A program made the translations under genes and the position numbers. Positions 5,640 through 5,832 of a DNA stretch of 5,832 nt are shown in pieces. How positions within the stretch are numbered: the stretch's first letter is position 1; every line of letters starts with the position of its first letter. The stretch comes from an uncultured Hungatella sp. (GTDB lineage: Bacteria > Bacillota > Clostridia > Lachnospirales > Lachnospiraceae), in NCBI GenBank assembly GCA_910586845.1, contig CAJUJV010000041.1:30366-36197 (forward strand), in the 5' to 3' direction. The notes below the pieces were generated by a model. That model was given only the letters and a program-made list of their open reading frames with translations. It was not told where the DNA came from and did no database searches.

Positions 5640-5685
5640 AAAAAGCCATTTCCACAGCGGGAAGCTACGAAATGGCTTTTTCTTA
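5640..5685 (+). terminator. Second, probably bidirectional intrinsic terminator
   Basis: AAAAAGCCATTTC (5640-5652) is the exact reverse complement of GAAATGGCTTTTT (5669-5681). This 13-bp stem has a 16-nt apical region that can itself pair AGC (5656-5658) with GCT (5664-5666). A-run before and T-run after allow function in either direction. Coming 22 nt after the first terminator, it gives tandem insulation of the following gene from flagellin transcription. Confidence 0.8.
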
Positions 5686-5727
5686 TGGGGTTTATCTGTG
5701 GGTCAAATCGAAGATCCTGGATGATTC

Positions 5728-5754
5728 CGGTCAGTAAACTGTGATTTCTGACCG
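5728..5754 (+). other. Hairpin in the leader of the glycosyltransferase-like gene
   Basis: CGGTCAG (5728-5734) pairs with CTGACCG (5748-5754). Skipping one bulged T, AAA (5736-5738) also pairs with TTT (5745-5747), giving 10 bp around a 6-nt loop, CTGTGA. No T-run follows, so it is not a terminator. It ends 27 nt before the next start codon and could be an operator or mRNA structure. I could not identify a convincing promoter between 5682 and 5781. Confidence 0.4.
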
Positions 5755-5781
5755 AAAAGAAGCAGGATAGGGAGGCCGGAC

Positions 5782-5832
5782 ATGGAACAGAAAAGAATAC
5801 GTATTTCCCAGTGCATGATCGTAAAAAATGAA
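5782..5832 (+). CDS. Start of a probable family 2 glycosyltransferase (partial, runs off the window)
   Basis: Only 17 codons are present, reading MEQKRIRISQCMIVKNE with no stop before the window ends. The I-S-x-C-M-I-V-K-N-E pattern is the characteristic first beta-strand of GT-A fold family 2 glycosyltransferases, often those with C-terminal TPR repeats, where it begins the nucleotide-sugar binding site. A good ribosome site, AGGGAGG (5769-5775), lies 6 nt before the ATG, supporting a real gene start. Genes of this kind next to flagellin often glycosylate flagellin in clostridia, so that role is a reasonable guess. It could instead act on another surface glycan. The call rests on a very short stretch. 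Confidence 0.6.
   Translation, partial: MEQKRIRISQCMIVKNE

Noticed and set aside
5735..5758. Sigma-28-like pair TAAA ... CCGAAAA before the glycosyltransferase-like gene
   Set aside because: The spacer is 13 nt rather than about 15-16, the -10 is imperfect, and both parts are explained by the hairpin at 5728-5754.

Overview
The window looks like part of the chromosome of a motile, Gram-positive clostridial bacterium, most likely Lachnospiraceae or a close relative. The support is the strong AGGAGG-type ribosome sites, roughly balanced GC content, two short flagellins of the MIIQHNI...LSSGYRINRAGDDAAG type, and sigma-28 (sigma-D) type flagellar promoters. The family placement is inferred from protein style, not from a marker gene. 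Every gene seen lies on the + strand.

Positions 1-3435 hold a compact operon of three genes: an AbgT-family membrane transporter (28-1569), an M20-family zinc amidohydrolase/peptidase (1586-2818) and a RidA-family enamine/imine deaminase-like protein (2815-3273). The gaps are 16 nt and then a 4-nt overlap, and the unit closes with a strong intrinsic terminator (3381-3435). A coherent reading is uptake of an N-acylated or amide-linked amino acid or dipeptide, cleavage of the amide bond in the cytoplasm, and clean-up of a reactive enamine/imine product. The substrate is unknown. Two residues shown to matter in characterised AbgT transporters (a Ser and a Trp) are replaced here, so p-aminobenzoyl-glutamate should not be assumed.

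Positions 3436-5700 hold two flagellin genes in tandem, each with its own flagellar-type promoter and a long structured leader. The first flagellin (3640-4512) is divergent: rich in Met, with a Trp and a Cys and mixed codon use, so it is perhaps a minor or specialised filament protein. The second (4713-5570) looks like the major flagellin: near-consensus sigma-28 promoter, AT-rich upstream tract, strong ribosome site, biased codons and tandem terminators. Its leader has a hairpin presenting a GGA in its loop, which resembles a CsrA site as in the Bacillus hag leader. A related GGGGACAG sequence recurs in the first flagellin's leader and over the transporter's ribosome site.

The window ends in the first 17 codons of a gene (5782 onward) whose N-terminus matches family 2 glycosyltransferases. 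Next to flagellin, it is a candidate flagellin glycosylation gene.

The most notable observations are the transporter-amidohydrolase-RidA cassette, the altered AbgT site, the shared leader motif, the odd first flagellin, and an abrupt change of codon use in the variable centre of the second flagellin.
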